A stretch of 64,000 bases of DNA from Haliea sp. E1-2-M8 (GTDB lineage: Bacteria; Pseudomonadota; Gammaproteobacteria; Pseudomonadales; Halieaceae), in assembly GCF_030649675.1 (NCBI RefSeq), contig NZ_JAUTDR010000004.1:1-64000 (forward strand), in the 5' to 3' direction. Positions 1 to 9,097 of this stretch are shown piece after piece. Within the stretch, counting starts at the first letter, position 1. Every line of letters starts with the position of its first letter. Made by a program: the position numbers and the translations under genes. Under the pieces are notes generated by a model. That model worked only from the letters and a program-made list of their open reading frames with translations. It had not been told where the DNA came from and ran no database searches.

Positions 1-401
1 AAAAAGGCAGCCCGGCACCCCTACCCCCCGTCAAGGTACTATCCGCTGTCCTGGCGGCACGGGTGGCAAGCTGCGCACAGTCTGACTACTTGCGAAGTTT
101 TCCCGGGGTGGGGGTTGGTCATCATCATGTATCGAGCCGACCGCCGGAAACCCCTACAGATACAGCGTATACGCCATTCTCCCCGCTTGCCTATCCTGCA
201 CTATGACACCGTACCGGGCTGGCGCTGTCATAGTTGGCGCCGGGTACGGGGGGCAGGTAAAAGCGGGGGCAAAGCCTGACAACACCGTCGGGTTACTGTC
301 CGTTTATCGCTAAATCGTTTTTCTCTGGTGGAGGTGCTGGCGCTGGGAACCTGATAAAACCTGACATTGCGCCCGTGCAGGTTGGGTTTTTAAGACCAGT
401 A

Positions 402-489
402 CGCGCGCGAGTCGCCCCCGATTACTTTTCTGACATCTTTACGCGTGCGCGCGCGAGGCACCCCGGGGTTTTTCCAACATCTTTACGCG
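402..489. repeat. Imperfect ~45-bp direct repeat
   Basis: Two adjacent imperfect copies each begin with a CGCGCGAG block and end with the identical 13-mer ACATCTTTACGCG (433-445 and 477-489). The copies are offset by 44-46 bp. Direct repeats of this size near a tRNA 3' end can be integrase arm sites, but this is not established. Confidence 0.5.
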
Positions 490-684
490 AGGGCGGCATA
501 GGGGGTATGCCTGGCAAATACCTGTACCCCTATGCTGGGGGACCGTAGTGGGGGAACAATTTTTGTTTCCGCAAAATGGGGCGCGCTAGGGTGGCTTCCC
601 TGGCCCGGACGTTTCAGCCTGGCATGGCCCGCTGGGGGGCGAAAGTTGGGGGCAGATTCCGCAGTTCCAGCCGTAACCCTGTAC

Positions 685-706
685 TGGTGGCTACATGGTG
701 GCTACA
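685..706. repeat. Perfect 11-bp tandem repeat
   Basis: The 11-mer TGGTGGCTACA is repeated exactly at 685-695 and 696-706, 60 bp from the 3' end of tRNA-Phe. It lies in the non-coding region and could be a pair of recombinase or regulator binding sites. Confidence 0.5.
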
Positions 707-765
707 TGGGAGTTTTTCTGGTTTTTTCGAGGCTGGGGAAAGTGGCGTAAGTCTTTGATTTTAAA

Positions 766-841
766 TGGTGCCCGGAGACAGAATCGAACTGCCGACACGG
801 GGATTTTCAATCCCCTGCTCTACCAACTGAGCTATCCGGGC
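766..841 (-). tRNA. tRNA-Phe (GAA)
   Basis: Read on the minus strand this folds as a 76-base tRNA. The acceptor strand GCCCGGA pairs with TCCGGGC, the D-arm contains AGCTCAGTTGGTAGAGC, the anticodon loop is TTGAAAA with anticodon GAA, and the T-loop contains GTTCGATTC. The discriminator is A and the CCA end is encoded at 766-768. Confidence 0.97.
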
Positions 842-916
842 GTGTGCCGTGATGGCGAAGGGTGCGTATTAAAACCGTAGTCGCGGCGGGAGTCAAGCAG
901 CCGCCGGGGGGGCGGG

Positions 917-1189
917 CTACTTTTCCGGGGGGACGTAGCCCTCGGCCTTGTCGTGCTCCTGGCCGGACAGGAACTTGTCCATTTCCTGCTGCAGGTACTT
1001 GCGGGTATCGGGGTCGATCAGGCTGAGCTGTTTCTCGTTGATCAGCATGGTCTGCTGGGCCTGCCACTCTTCCCAGGCCTTTTTCGAGACGTTCTCGTAG
1101 ATGTCCTGGCCCTTGGGGCCGGGGTATGGCGGGGCCATCAGGCCCTCCAGTTCCTGCTGGTAGCGCTTGCAGAATACAGTGCGTGTCAT
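917..1189 (-). CDS. yggX: YggX family Fe(II)-trafficking / oxidative damage protection protein
   Basis: This 90-residue protein matches the small YggX family in length and sequence: an N-terminal [17 protein letters not shown] with the conserved Cys7, then [20 protein letters not shown]. YggX is a cytosolic protein implicated in iron handling and protection of Fe-S clusters. The gene starts 14 bp after the mutY stop, the same mutY-yggX order as in E. coli, so the two are probably co-transcribed. Linkage makes sense because MutY carries a 4Fe-4S cluster. Confidence 0.95.
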   Translation of the reverse strand: MTRTVFCKRYQQELEGLMAPPYPGPKGQDIYENVSKKAWEEWQAQQTMLINEKQLSLIDPDTRKYLQQEMDKFLSGQEHDKAEGYVPPEK

Positions 1190-1203
1190 TGGTTGCTCCC
1201 GGT

Positions 1204-2250
<1,047 letters not shown>

Positions 2251-2300
2251 GGCGCGCTAGTGTACTGCAGCTCGGGGCGGCGGGCGAAGCTGCATGTGTA

Positions 2301-2350
2301 GGACGGGCCGCGCAGGACGGGCCGCGCAGGACGGGCTGCGCAAGCCGGGC
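2301..2350. repeat. 14-bp tandem repeat array (array 1)
   Basis: Three near-identical 14-bp units (GGACGGGCCGCGCA twice, then GGACGGGCTGCGCA) are followed by a decayed fourth unit. The array fills the divergent spacer between mutY and the esterase gene. It is one of five arrays in the window that share the same unit length. Confidence 0.85.
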
Positions 2351-2421
2351 AACAAAAGCCCGAATGAATCCGCCGTGCGTAAAATGTGCAGGCAAGCAGA
2401 AAGTAGTAGAGGCAGGCAAAT

Positions 2422-3285
2422 ATGAAAAGGGCTTTAGCGGCGGTGGTCGCGGTAGCATCTATGACCCTCTCCGGCTGCGGCGTGGTGTTGGGACAGAAGC
2501 AGCCGCCCGAAGCGGTAAACACCCTTGTGTATACGCCCGCGGAGTGGCCTGAACCGCTGCGGGCGGATGTCTACCAGCCCCGGGGCGAGGGGCCATTCCC
2601 GGGCATGTTGCTGGTGCACGGGGGCGGCTGGGAGGGCCGCAGCCGGGAGGATATGGACCGCCTGGCCAGCTACTACGTGGGCCTGGGCTATGTGGTCATG
2701 AATGTCAGCTACCGTTTCGCCCCGGAGGCGCTCTACCCCGCCCAGGTGCACGATTTGCAGCAGGCCATGCACTGGCTGCATCGGGAGGCCGAGCGCCTGA
2801 GCCTGGACCGGGATCGCATCGCCGCCTTCGGCTATTCGGCCGGTGCGCACCTGGTAAGCCTGATGGCGCTGGTGGCCGGTACCGGCGACGAGCTCGACCG
2901 GCCCTGGGGCGGTGAAGATACCCGGCCCGCCGCGGTGGTCGCGGGCGGGGCGCCGATGGACCTGCGCAAATACCCCGGCGGCAGGCTGGTGCCCCAGTTC
3001 CTCGGCGGGCGCATCACCGAGATTCCGGAAACCTTCGCCGCGGCCTCCCCAGTAACCCGCGTGCACCCGGAGGCACCGCCTTTCATGCTGTTTCATGGCA
3101 CCCGCGACACTCTGGTGACGATCGACCACGCGGAGGACTTCGTCGCCGCTCTTGCCGCCGAGGATGTCCCGGTCACGTTGGAGCGCCAAGCGGGCCGCGG
3201 CCATATTCTGACCTTTCTCACGGTGGGCACGGCGCTGCCGGAGGCAGACGCTTTCCTGCAGCGCCATCTCGGCGGACCGGGCTAG
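2422..3285 (+). CDS. Alpha/beta hydrolase lipoprotein (carboxylesterase-like)
   Basis: The 287-residue protein begins with a lipoprotein signal (lipobox LSGC, lipidated Cys19), so it should be anchored in a membrane facing the periplasm. The alpha/beta-hydrolase fold is indicated by the oxyanion motif HGGGW at 66-70, the nucleophile elbow GYSAG with Ser139, and likely Asp229 (FHGTRDTLV) and His261 (GRGHIL). This layout fits the esterase/kynurenine-formamidase-like group of the hormone-sensitive-lipase superfamily. The substrate is unknown. The gene is transcribed alone and divergently from mutY. Confidence 0.85.
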   Translation: MKRALAAVVAVASMTLSGCGVVLGQKQPPEAVNTLVYTPAEWPEPLRADVYQPRGEGPFPGMLLVHGGGWEGRSREDMDRLASYYVGLGYVVMNVSYRFAPEALYPAQVHDLQQAMHWLHREAERLSLDRDRIAAFGYSAGAHLVSLMALVAGTGDELDRPWGGEDTRPAAVVAGGAPMDLRKYPGGRLVPQFLGGRITEIPETFAAASPVTRVHPEAPPFMLFHGTRDTLVTIDHAEDFVAALAAEDVPVTLERQAGRGHILTFLTVGTALPEADAFLQRHLGGPG

Positions 3286-3377
3286 TGTAGTCCGTCATTC
3301 TGTTTGATCTCCCGTGCTGGATGGCTGAATTTGATGAAACGCGATCCTTGGGGTGGCGAAGCGCATTGGCTAATATA

Positions 3378-3393
3378 CTGTATATGCATACAG
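3378..3393 (+). promoter_or_regulatory. LexA (SOS) box
   Basis: CTGTATATGCATACAG matches the gammaproteobacterial LexA consensus CTGT-N8-ACAG exactly, with an AT-rich alternating centre. It sits 17 bp before the ATG of the DUF222-HNH gene, where bound LexA would block transcription. The site predicts SOS induction of that gene. Confidence 0.85.
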
Positions 3394-3409
3394 TTTCGGG
3401 GGCTTTGTC

Positions 3410-4921
3410 ATGGGCATGCCGGCGATTGTGGAAGATTGGCCGCAACAGCTGACGGGAGCGCAGTTGGGTCAGGCGATAACTCTCCTCTCTGCGCAGATCA
3501 ATGCAGCGAATGATCGCCTGTTGCGGTTGATTGCCGAGTTTGACCGCTGTGGCGGTTGGCGCGAAGAGGGAACGATGCGCTCCTGTGCCCACTGGCTAGT
3601 GGCCCACTGCGGCATCACGCTGGGCGCCGCAAGGGAGAAAGTGCGGGTGGCACGGCAGTTAGAGGCACTGCCGGAGGTCAATGAAGCCTTCTCGGAGGGC
3701 GGCATCTCCTATTCCAAGGTGCGCGCCATCACCCGCGTAGCTACGCCGGAGAACGAGGGCTTTATGGTGCACCTGGCACAGCAGAACAGCGCGGGGCACC
3801 TGGATAAGCTGGTGAGCCGATATGAGCCCGTTGCGGAACCGGGGTTGGCGGGGTTGCTGGAGTGGGAGTCTGCAGAGGGTGCGGATGTCGGGGCATCAGG
3901 CGAGGCGGCCAACAGTGGCGCCCCGCCTCCCGAGTTGGACTCCGAAGCAATGCGCGAACTGGCCCGCGAACTGCACTGGTTCCAGGACGAGGATGGCATG
4001 TGGATTATTCATGCCAGACTGCCACCGGAACAGGGGCAGCTGGTCATGAAGGCCCTGCAGGCAGTGGCTCGGCCGCTGGAAGAAGAACGCAAGGAGGAGT
4101 GGCAGGCAAAGCAGAAGGCGCGCATGCAAGCGGTGGCGCGCAAGATTTTGCAGCGCAGGGGCAAAGGGACAGACGCGAGCTCGGAAGGCGGGGCGGGGCA
4201 GGCAGAGCCAGATGTGGGCGCAGAAGGCGGTGCAAGCCGGGAACTGCACACAGAGGCCCCCTCCGGTGGTGCAAGCGTGAGAGAGACCTCAAAAAACGGT
4301 GCCGGGGAAGCCCTGCCGGACCATCTTGCTTACGCACGGGCGGAGGAGAAAATCTCTGCGGAAACTTTTTCGCAGCACATGAACCAGGTGCGAGCCGATG
4401 CGCTGGTGGCCATGGTGGAACACTTTCTGGCCTCGGGGCCAGATTATCAGGGCCTGCAGGGGCTGAAAGGGGCGGAGCGATGCCAGGTTGTGATGCACGT
4501 GGACATTAACACCCTGCGCGAACAGCGCTCGGGGGTGTGTTGCACGCATGGGCGGGCGCATTTCGAGGATAAGCCGTGGCTGTCGCCATCCACCGCGCGG
4601 CGGCTGAGTTGCGATGCGTCCTTGGTCACCGTGCTGGAGGATGACGCGGGCAAGGTGCTGAACGTGGGTAGAAAGTCGCGCATTGTGCCGGAACGTATCC
4701 GCCGCGCACTGCGCGAGCGGGACGGCGTCTGCCAGTACCCCGGCTGCCAGGAATCAGAGTATGTGGATGCCCACCATGTCCAGCACTGGGCGGAGGGAGG
4801 GGAAACACGGCTGGATAACCTGGTGACGCTGTGTCGGTTCCACCACCGGCAGTTGCACCGCGGGTGCTTTGATATTCGTCTCAATAGCACCTCCGCGGAG
4901 ATCCTGGCGCCAGAAGATTGA
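3410..4921 (+). CDS. DUF222 domain / HNH endonuclease (13E12-type), SOS-controlled
   Basis: The 503-residue protein has an N-terminal DUF222 region (about residues 20-380, with a low-complexity Gly/Ala/Glu stretch around 245-310) and a C-terminal HNH nuclease. HNH residues visible are Cys441 and Cys446, His455-His456, Asn470, Cys475 and His478, giving a zinc-bound HNH finger. The family resembles the mycobacterial 13E12 repeat proteins; its biological role is not well defined. A perfect LexA box just upstream implies induction by DNA damage. It is a single gene ending convergent with the DUF547 operon. Confidence 0.88.
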   Translation: MGMPAIVEDWPQQLTGAQLGQAITLLSAQINAANDRLLRLIAEFDRCGGWREEGTMRSCAHWLVAHCGITLGAAREKVRVARQLEALPEVNEAFSEGGISYSKVRAITRVATPENEGFMVHLAQQNSAGHLDKLVSRYEPVAEPGLAGLLEWESAEGADVGASGEAANSGAPPPELDSEAMRELARELHWFQDEDGMWIIHARLPPEQGQLVMKALQAVARPLEEERKEEWQAKQKARMQAVARKILQRRGKGTDASSEGGAGQAEPDVGAEGGASRELHTEAPSGGASVRETSKNGAGEALPDHLAYARAEEKISAETFSQHMNQVRADALVAMVEHFLASGPDYQGLQGLKGAERCQVVMHVDINTLREQRSGVCCTHGRAHFEDKPWLSPSTARRLSCDASLVTVLEDDAGKVLNVGRKSRIVPERIRRALRERDGVCQYPGCQESEYVDAHHVQHWAEGGETRLDNLVTLCRFHHRQLHRGCFDIRLNSTSAEILAPED

Positions 4922-4973
4922 TAGGAGCAGTGGATTCCATGTGCCATACTAGTCTTGGACGCTGCTGTGGGTG

Positions 4974-4992
4974 TCGGCAATCTCGTTGCCGA
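4974..4992. terminator. Possible weak hairpin between convergent genes
   Basis: A 7-bp perfect stem (TCGGCAA / TTGCCGA) with a 5-base loop lies between the convergent HNH and DUF547 genes. It has no T-tract on either strand, so it is at best a weak or factor-assisted terminator. Confidence 0.25.
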
Positions 4993-5007
4993 TGTGGGTG
5001 GCATTGT

Positions 5008-5814
5008 TCACGGTTGGGCCTTCAGACGGTTGAGGTTCCAGTCGTAGTTGAGGAAGCGGATCTGCACGGCGCCCCCGGCCAGCTGTTCCCGGGTCTCGGC
5101 GTCCAGGCCCAGCGCGTCGGTGTACAGGGCGAGGAACGCACCCAGCGTTTCCGCTCCGCGCCAGCCGCGCTCGAAGTCCTCCCGGTACCACTTGAAGATG
5201 GATGACACCTCCAGCCTGCCGTCGCGGTAGCGGTTGCGGCTGGCATCACTGAGGAAGCGTTTGCTGCTGTCCTCGAGCTGGGCTTCCAGATCTTCCGCGG
5301 TAAAGGGCTCCGGGCGCAGGGCCGGGCAGCCGATGGAGGCGCAGTTCACTGCGAAGTGAATGCGCGGTTCGTCGTAGCGCCCGGGCTCCCTGATGATCTC
5401 GTGCTCGACTTGGTCCAGGTGCATCTGCTCGCCCAGCAGGGTAAAGAAGCGAAGTTTCCAGGGGCTCTGCCAGAAGCGGCCGATATCGCGGATGGAGTCT
5501 ACCGGGTAGTGGTCGACGATCAGCTTGAGGGTGAAGGCGTTGTAGGCATTGATCAGGAACGCGAGCTGCTCGTTCGTCGGCCAGCGCTTGAATTCCGCGG
5601 CCTCCACCGCACTCAGCTGTTCGAGATAGCGCTCCAGTTCCTCCGGCGCCGCCTGCAGCGCGGCGTAGTCCACAACGCTGTTGCCGCCGTCCTCCTGCCA
5701 TTGCACATGGCTGGAAAGCACTCCGGCGAACTGTTGGTGGCTGTAGTCGAAGGCGAGCGCCTGCCGGGTCATCAGCAACAAGGCAGCGACCGCCGCCAGT
5801 GCCTTCAGCCTCAC
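5008..5814 (-). CDS. DUF547 domain-containing secreted protein
   Basis: A GTG start at 5814 is chosen because it overlaps the upstream TGA stop as GTGA and begins a clean signal peptide (VRLKALAAVAALLLM, cleavage after QALA). The resulting 268-residue protein is a DUF547 protein, recognisable from LINAYNAFTLKLIV, the segment around DSIRDIGRFW, and the conserved FAVNCASIGCPAL. A longer frame starting at 5892 would overlap the previous gene by about 80 bp and hide the signal peptide. DUF547 has no firm biochemical function; some relatives are described as thiol-protease-like. It is the last gene of the arsS operon. Confidence 0.85.
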   Translation of the reverse strand: MRLKALAAVAALLLMTRQALAFDYSHQQFAGVLSSHVQWQEDGGNSVVDYAALQAAPEELERYLEQLSAVEAAEFKRWPTNEQLAFLINAYNAFTLKLIVDHYPVDSIRDIGRFWQSPWKLRFFTLLGEQMHLDQVEHEIIREPGRYDEPRIHFAVNCASIGCPALRPEPFTAEDLEAQLEDSSKRFLSDASRNRYRDGRLEVSSIFKWYREDFERGWRGAETLGAFLALYTDALGLDAETREQLAGGAVQIRFLNYDWNLNRLKAQP

Positions 5815-7973
5815 GCCGTGCCCCCGCGGCGCCACTGGTGGTAGCGCGCCAGCCAGCGCAGCACGCGCTCGGGAGCGTGGGCCCTCTTCCACTCCCCGGC
5901 GACGTACTTGTTGGCCTCCGCCAGCGTTGGGTAGGTGTGGATAGTGCCGAGAATCTTGTTCAGCCCCAGGCCGTGGCGCATCGCCAGCACGAACTCCGCC
6001 AGCAGGTCGCCGCCCTGGGTGCCGACGATGGTGGCGCCGAGGATGCGGTCGCGGCCCGGCACGGTCAGTACCTTGACGAAGCCGCTGGTGGCGCTGTCGG
6101 CAATGGCCCGGTCAAGTTCCGCCAGCTCGAAGCGGGTCACCTCACAGGCGATGCCGCGCTCCCGCGCCTCCTCTTCACTCAGGCCCACCCGCGCCACTTC
6201 CGGGTCGATAAAGGTGGTCCAGGGAATCACCGAGTAGTCCACCTTGAAGCGCTTGAACTGGCCGAACAGGGCGTTCACTGCCGCGTACCAGGCCATGTGG
6301 GAGGCGGTATGGGTGAACTGGTAGGGGCCGGCGACGTCGCCGGCGGCGTAGATGTTCGGGTACAGGGTTTCCAGATACTCGTTGGTCGCCACGGTTTTCG
6401 TAGTCGGTATGCCCAGCTCCTCCAGGCCATAGCCGGTGAGGCGCGCCCTGCGCCCGACGCACACCAGCAGCTGGTCGAACTCTATGGTTTTTTCCTCCCC
6501 CGCGTGGGCCACCACCAGCAGTTTGCGGTCGCCGTCGCGCTCGCAGCGCAGCGCCGCACGCTCGGTCAGCACCTTTACCCCGTCCCGCTCCAGTGCCTGC
6601 CGTGCCAGTTCGGAGACTTCCGGGTCCTCCTTGTGCAGGATGCGGTCACCGCGCTGGATCTGGCTAACCTCGCTGCCCAGACGGGCAAAGGCCTGGGCCA
6701 GCTCGCAGCCGATCGGGCCGCCGCCCAGCACCACCAGGCGGCGGGGTGGAGCGTCCAGTCCCGCAAAGACGTCCCACAGGGTGTCGCTGGTGACGTAGCC
6801 CACGTCCGCCAGGCCCGGCAGGTCCGGTATCAGCGGCGCTGCGCCGGCGGCAATGACAATTGCCCGGGTGGTCAGGCGCTGGCTGCCACCGTCGTTGAGG
6901 GCGATGTCCACGGTCCAGGGGTCGATGATCTTCGCGTAGCCCTGCAGGACTTCCACGCCGAGGCCGGTGTAGCGCTCCACGCTGTCGTGGGGCTCCACCT
7001 CGGCGATGATCCGGTGTACCCGCGCCATCACCGCGCGGAAGCTGAACTGCGGCGTTGCCGGCTCCAGCCCGTACTGGTCGGCGTGGCGCATCTGCTGGGC
7101 CACCTTCGCGCTCTTGATCAGGGCCTTGCTGGGCACGCAGCCATAATTGAGGCAGTCACCGCCCATCTTGTGGGCTTCCACCAGGGTGACTTTCGCCTTC
7201 ACCGCCGCGGCAATATAGGCGGAGACCAGGCCACCGGCACCGGCACCGATCACCACCAGGTTGCGATCAAAGCTTTTCGGCTTTTGCCAGGGCTTGTACA
7301 CCCGCCGCTTCTGCACCAGCGCGACGATGGCCCTGGCAATCCAGGGAAAAATGCCCAGCAGCACGAAGGACAGCAGCAGTTCCAGCGACAGGATATCCCC
7401 GACCCGCTCGATCGCCGCCAGCTGGGTGCCGGCATTGACGTACACCGCGGTGCCCGCCAGCATGCCGACCTGGCTGATCCAGTAGAAGGTCCAGATGCGC
7501 AGCCGGGTCAGGCCCATCACCAGGTTGATAATGAAAAAGGGGAAAAGCGGCACCAGGCGCAGGGTGAAGAGATAGAAGGCGCCGTCGCGCTCGATACCCC
7601 GATCGATGGCCTTTAGGCGCTCGCCAAAGCGCCGCTCCACGGTATCGCGCAGCAGGAAGCGCGCCACCAGGAAGGCCAGGGTGGCGCCGATGCTGGAGGC
7701 AAAGGAGACCAGCAGCAGGCCCTGCCAGAGCCCGAACAGGGCTCCACCGGCCAGGGTCATGATTGCGGCGCCGGGCAGCGACAGAGCGGTGACGATGACA
7801 TAGATGACAAAGTAAGCTGCCGGCACCAGCACCGGGTATTGCGCCAGCAGCTCGCCGAAGCGGGCCTGGCTGGCCTTGAGCTGGTCCAGGGTCAGATAGT
7901 CGTTCAGGCCCAGGGCGAAAAAGCCCAGCACCGCGGCGCCTACCGCAATGATCAGTACCAGTTTCCTGTTCAT
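5811..7973 (-). CDS. TVP38/TMEM64 membrane domain fused to FAD-dependent disulfide oxidoreductase
   Basis: This 720-residue protein joins two domains. Residues 1-225 form a TVP38/TMEM64 (VTT/DedA-like) membrane domain with several hydrophobic segments and the SLPGAAIMTLAGGALFG motif. Residues 235-720 are a class I pyridine-nucleotide disulfide oxidoreductase: FAD-binding GAGAGG at 243-248, redox-active Cys274 and Cys279 in GGDCLNYGCVPSK, an NAD(P) site near VVLGGGPIGCELAQ, and the C-terminal His679 in HTYPTLAE. The reductase half resembles mercuric reductase and dihydrolipoamide dehydrogenase but has no N-terminal HMA domain and no C-terminal vicinal cysteines. Its start overlaps the arsS stop by 4 bp. 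Confidence 0.9.
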   Translation of the reverse strand: MNRKLVLIIAVGAAVLGFFALGLNDYLTLDQLKASQARFGELLAQYPVLVPAAYFVIYVIVTALSLPGAAIMTLAGGALFGLWQGLLLVSFASSIGATLAFLVARFLLRDTVERRFGERLKAIDRGIERDGAFYLFTLRLVPLFPFFIINLVMGLTRLRIWTFYWISQVGMLAGTAVYVNAGTQLAAIERVGDILSLELLLSFVLLGIFPWIARAIVALVQKRRVYKPWQKPKSFDRNLVVIGAGAGGLVSAYIAAAVKAKVTLVEAHKMGGDCLNYGCVPSKALIKSAKVAQQMRHADQYGLEPATPQFSFRAVMARVHRIIAEVEPHDSVERYTGLGVEVLQGYAKIIDPWTVDIALNDGGSQRLTTRAIVIAAGAAPLIPDLPGLADVGYVTSDTLWDVFAGLDAPPRRLVVLGGGPIGCELAQAFARLGSEVSQIQRGDRILHKEDPEVSELARQALERDGVKVLTERAALRCERDGDRKLLVVAHAGEEKTIEFDQLLVCVGRRARLTGYGLEELGIPTTKTVATNEYLETLYPNIYAAGDVAGPYQFTHTASHMAWYAAVNALFGQFKRFKVDYSVIPWTTFIDPEVARVGLSEEEARERGIACEVTRFELAELDRAIADSATSGFVKVLTVPGRDRILGATIVGTQGGDLLAEFVLAMRHGLGLNKILGTIHTYPTLAEANKYVAGEWKRAHAPERVLRWLARYHQWRRGGTA

Positions 7974-8935
7974 GAGCTCAGGGCGCCGCCGCAGCTGCTC
8001 CCCTGGCCGGCGGTGCAGCCGTAGCAGTGGTCCGCAATGCGGATTTCCCGGCCATCGATATCGGTGTCCAGCAGGCTGCGCAGATGGGGGTGGGGGCCCG
8101 CGCCCGCCGGCAGCGGCAGGTCAAGCTGCTGGTTGAAATCGCAGTCGTAGAGATAACCCTGCCAGTCCACACTCACCAGTGACCGGCACATGACCGACTC
8201 CAGGTTGTGGGGCTGGTAGGCGTCTTTCAGCAGCTGCATGTAGGCGCCGAACTGGCCCTTGGAGATCAGGGTACTGCCGAAGCGCTTGATCGGCATATTG
8301 GCGAGGGTGAACAGGGCGTTGAATTCGATCCCGAAGTGCTGGTACAGCTCGCGCTTGTAGTCCGCTTCGAGCGCCTGCTGGTCCGGTGGCAGGCTGGGTC
8401 CCAGCGGGTTGTAGACCAGGTTCAGGGTCAGGTTGCTGCCGGCCCTGCCATAGCCGAGGGCATTCAGCTCCTGCAGCGCAGCGATACTCTTGTCGAACAC
8501 GCCGTCGCCCCGCTGCTGGTCGACATTGGCCGGGGAGTAGCAGGGCATGGAGGCGATGATCTCCACCCGGTGCTGCGCCAGGAACCCGGCCATGGTCTCG
8601 TAGCCCGGCTCCCGCAGGATGGTCAGGTTGCAGCGGTCCATCACCTTCACCCCCAGCGCGCTGGCCGCCGCCACCAGGTCGCGGAAGCGGGGGTGCATCT
8701 CCGGGGCACCGCCGGTCAGGTCCAGCAGCTGGATATTGCGGGCCCTGAGCACCCGCGGGATCAGGTCAATGTGCTTATCGTCCATCATCTCGGTGCGGGT
8801 GGGGCCGGCGTTGACGTGGCAGTGCACGCAGCTCTGGTTGCACAGGTAGCCCAGGTTTACCTGCAGGGTTTGCAGCTCGCCCCGGGTGAGTCGTGGGAAA
8901 TCGGTCGCTTCCAGCAGGGGTAGCGTAGCGTGCAT
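7970..8935 (-). CDS. arsS: Arsenosugar-biosynthesis radical SAM protein ArsS-like
   Basis: The 321-residue protein carries the radical SAM cluster motif CNQSCVHC (Cys32, Cys36, Cys39) followed by HVNAGPTRTE, and the C-terminal DUF3641 region ending in CYGCTAGQGSSCGGAL. This combination defines ArsS-type enzymes, proposed to act in arsenosugar synthesis. Some relatives are selenoproteins; here the C-terminal positions are cysteines. It is the promoter-proximal gene of the arsS / TVP38-oxidoreductase / DUF547 operon, with 4-bp overlaps at both junctions. The arsenic role is taken from the family name; no arsM is visible in the window. Confidence 0.87.
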   Translation of the reverse strand: MHATLPLLEATDFPRLTRGELQTLQVNLGYLCNQSCVHCHVNAGPTRTEMMDDKHIDLIPRVLRARNIQLLDLTGGAPEMHPRFRDLVAAASALGVKVMDRCNLTILREPGYETMAGFLAQHRVEIIASMPCYSPANVDQQRGDGVFDKSIAALQELNALGYGRAGSNLTLNLVYNPLGPSLPPDQQALEADYKRELYQHFGIEFNALFTLANMPIKRFGSTLISKGQFGAYMQLLKDAYQPHNLESVMCRSLVSVDWQGYLYDCDFNQQLDLPLPAGAGPHPHLRSLLDTDIDGREIRIADHCYGCTAGQGSSCGGALSS

Positions 8936-9041
8936 ACGGTGGAATCCTTTTCTGCCCGGGGTGTTGATAGAGGCACTATGATGCCGACGTTGTGGGAATG
9001 TTACGGTCGGGCGCGACTTGTTGGACCAGATCGGGTGGCGC

Positions 9042-9072
9042 TTGCCGCAGTTTCACCACTGTTTGCTAGAAT
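9042..9072 (+). promoter_or_regulatory. Candidate sigma-70 promoter for the hydroxylase gene
   Basis: TTGCCG (9042-9047) and TAGAAT (9067-9072) are separated by 19 bp, and the GTG start with its ribosome binding site follows 25 bp later. The spacing is slightly long. Confidence 0.35.
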
Positions 9073-9097
9073 AGCGGTTTGCAGACGGAGGGTCACC

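Larger units (their letters stand above)
1..765. other. Non-coding region downstream of tRNA-Phe
   Basis: No credible gene is seen in these 765 bases: the reading frames are short, lack ribosome binding sites and have no recognisable product. The stretch holds direct repeats (listed separately) and lies immediately past the 3' end of a tRNA-Phe gene, which is a common integration site for islands and prophages. It could be the edge of an integrated element that extends left of the window, but no integrase and no copy of the tRNA 3' end is visible here. Confidence 0.5.

Noticed and set aside
842..916. Terminator after yggX
   Set aside because: GC-rich partial dyads exist but there is no T-tract, so a rho-independent terminator cannot be supported.
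5815..5892. ATG at 5892 as start of the DUF547 gene
   Set aside because: It would overlap the upstream gene by about 80 bp and bury the signal peptide. The GTGA-coupled GTG at 5814 is better.
7970..8030. Selenocysteine in ArsS
   Set aside because: The C-terminal motif contains cysteine codons and the frame ends at an ordinary TGA that overlaps the next start. No SECIS-like requirement is seen.
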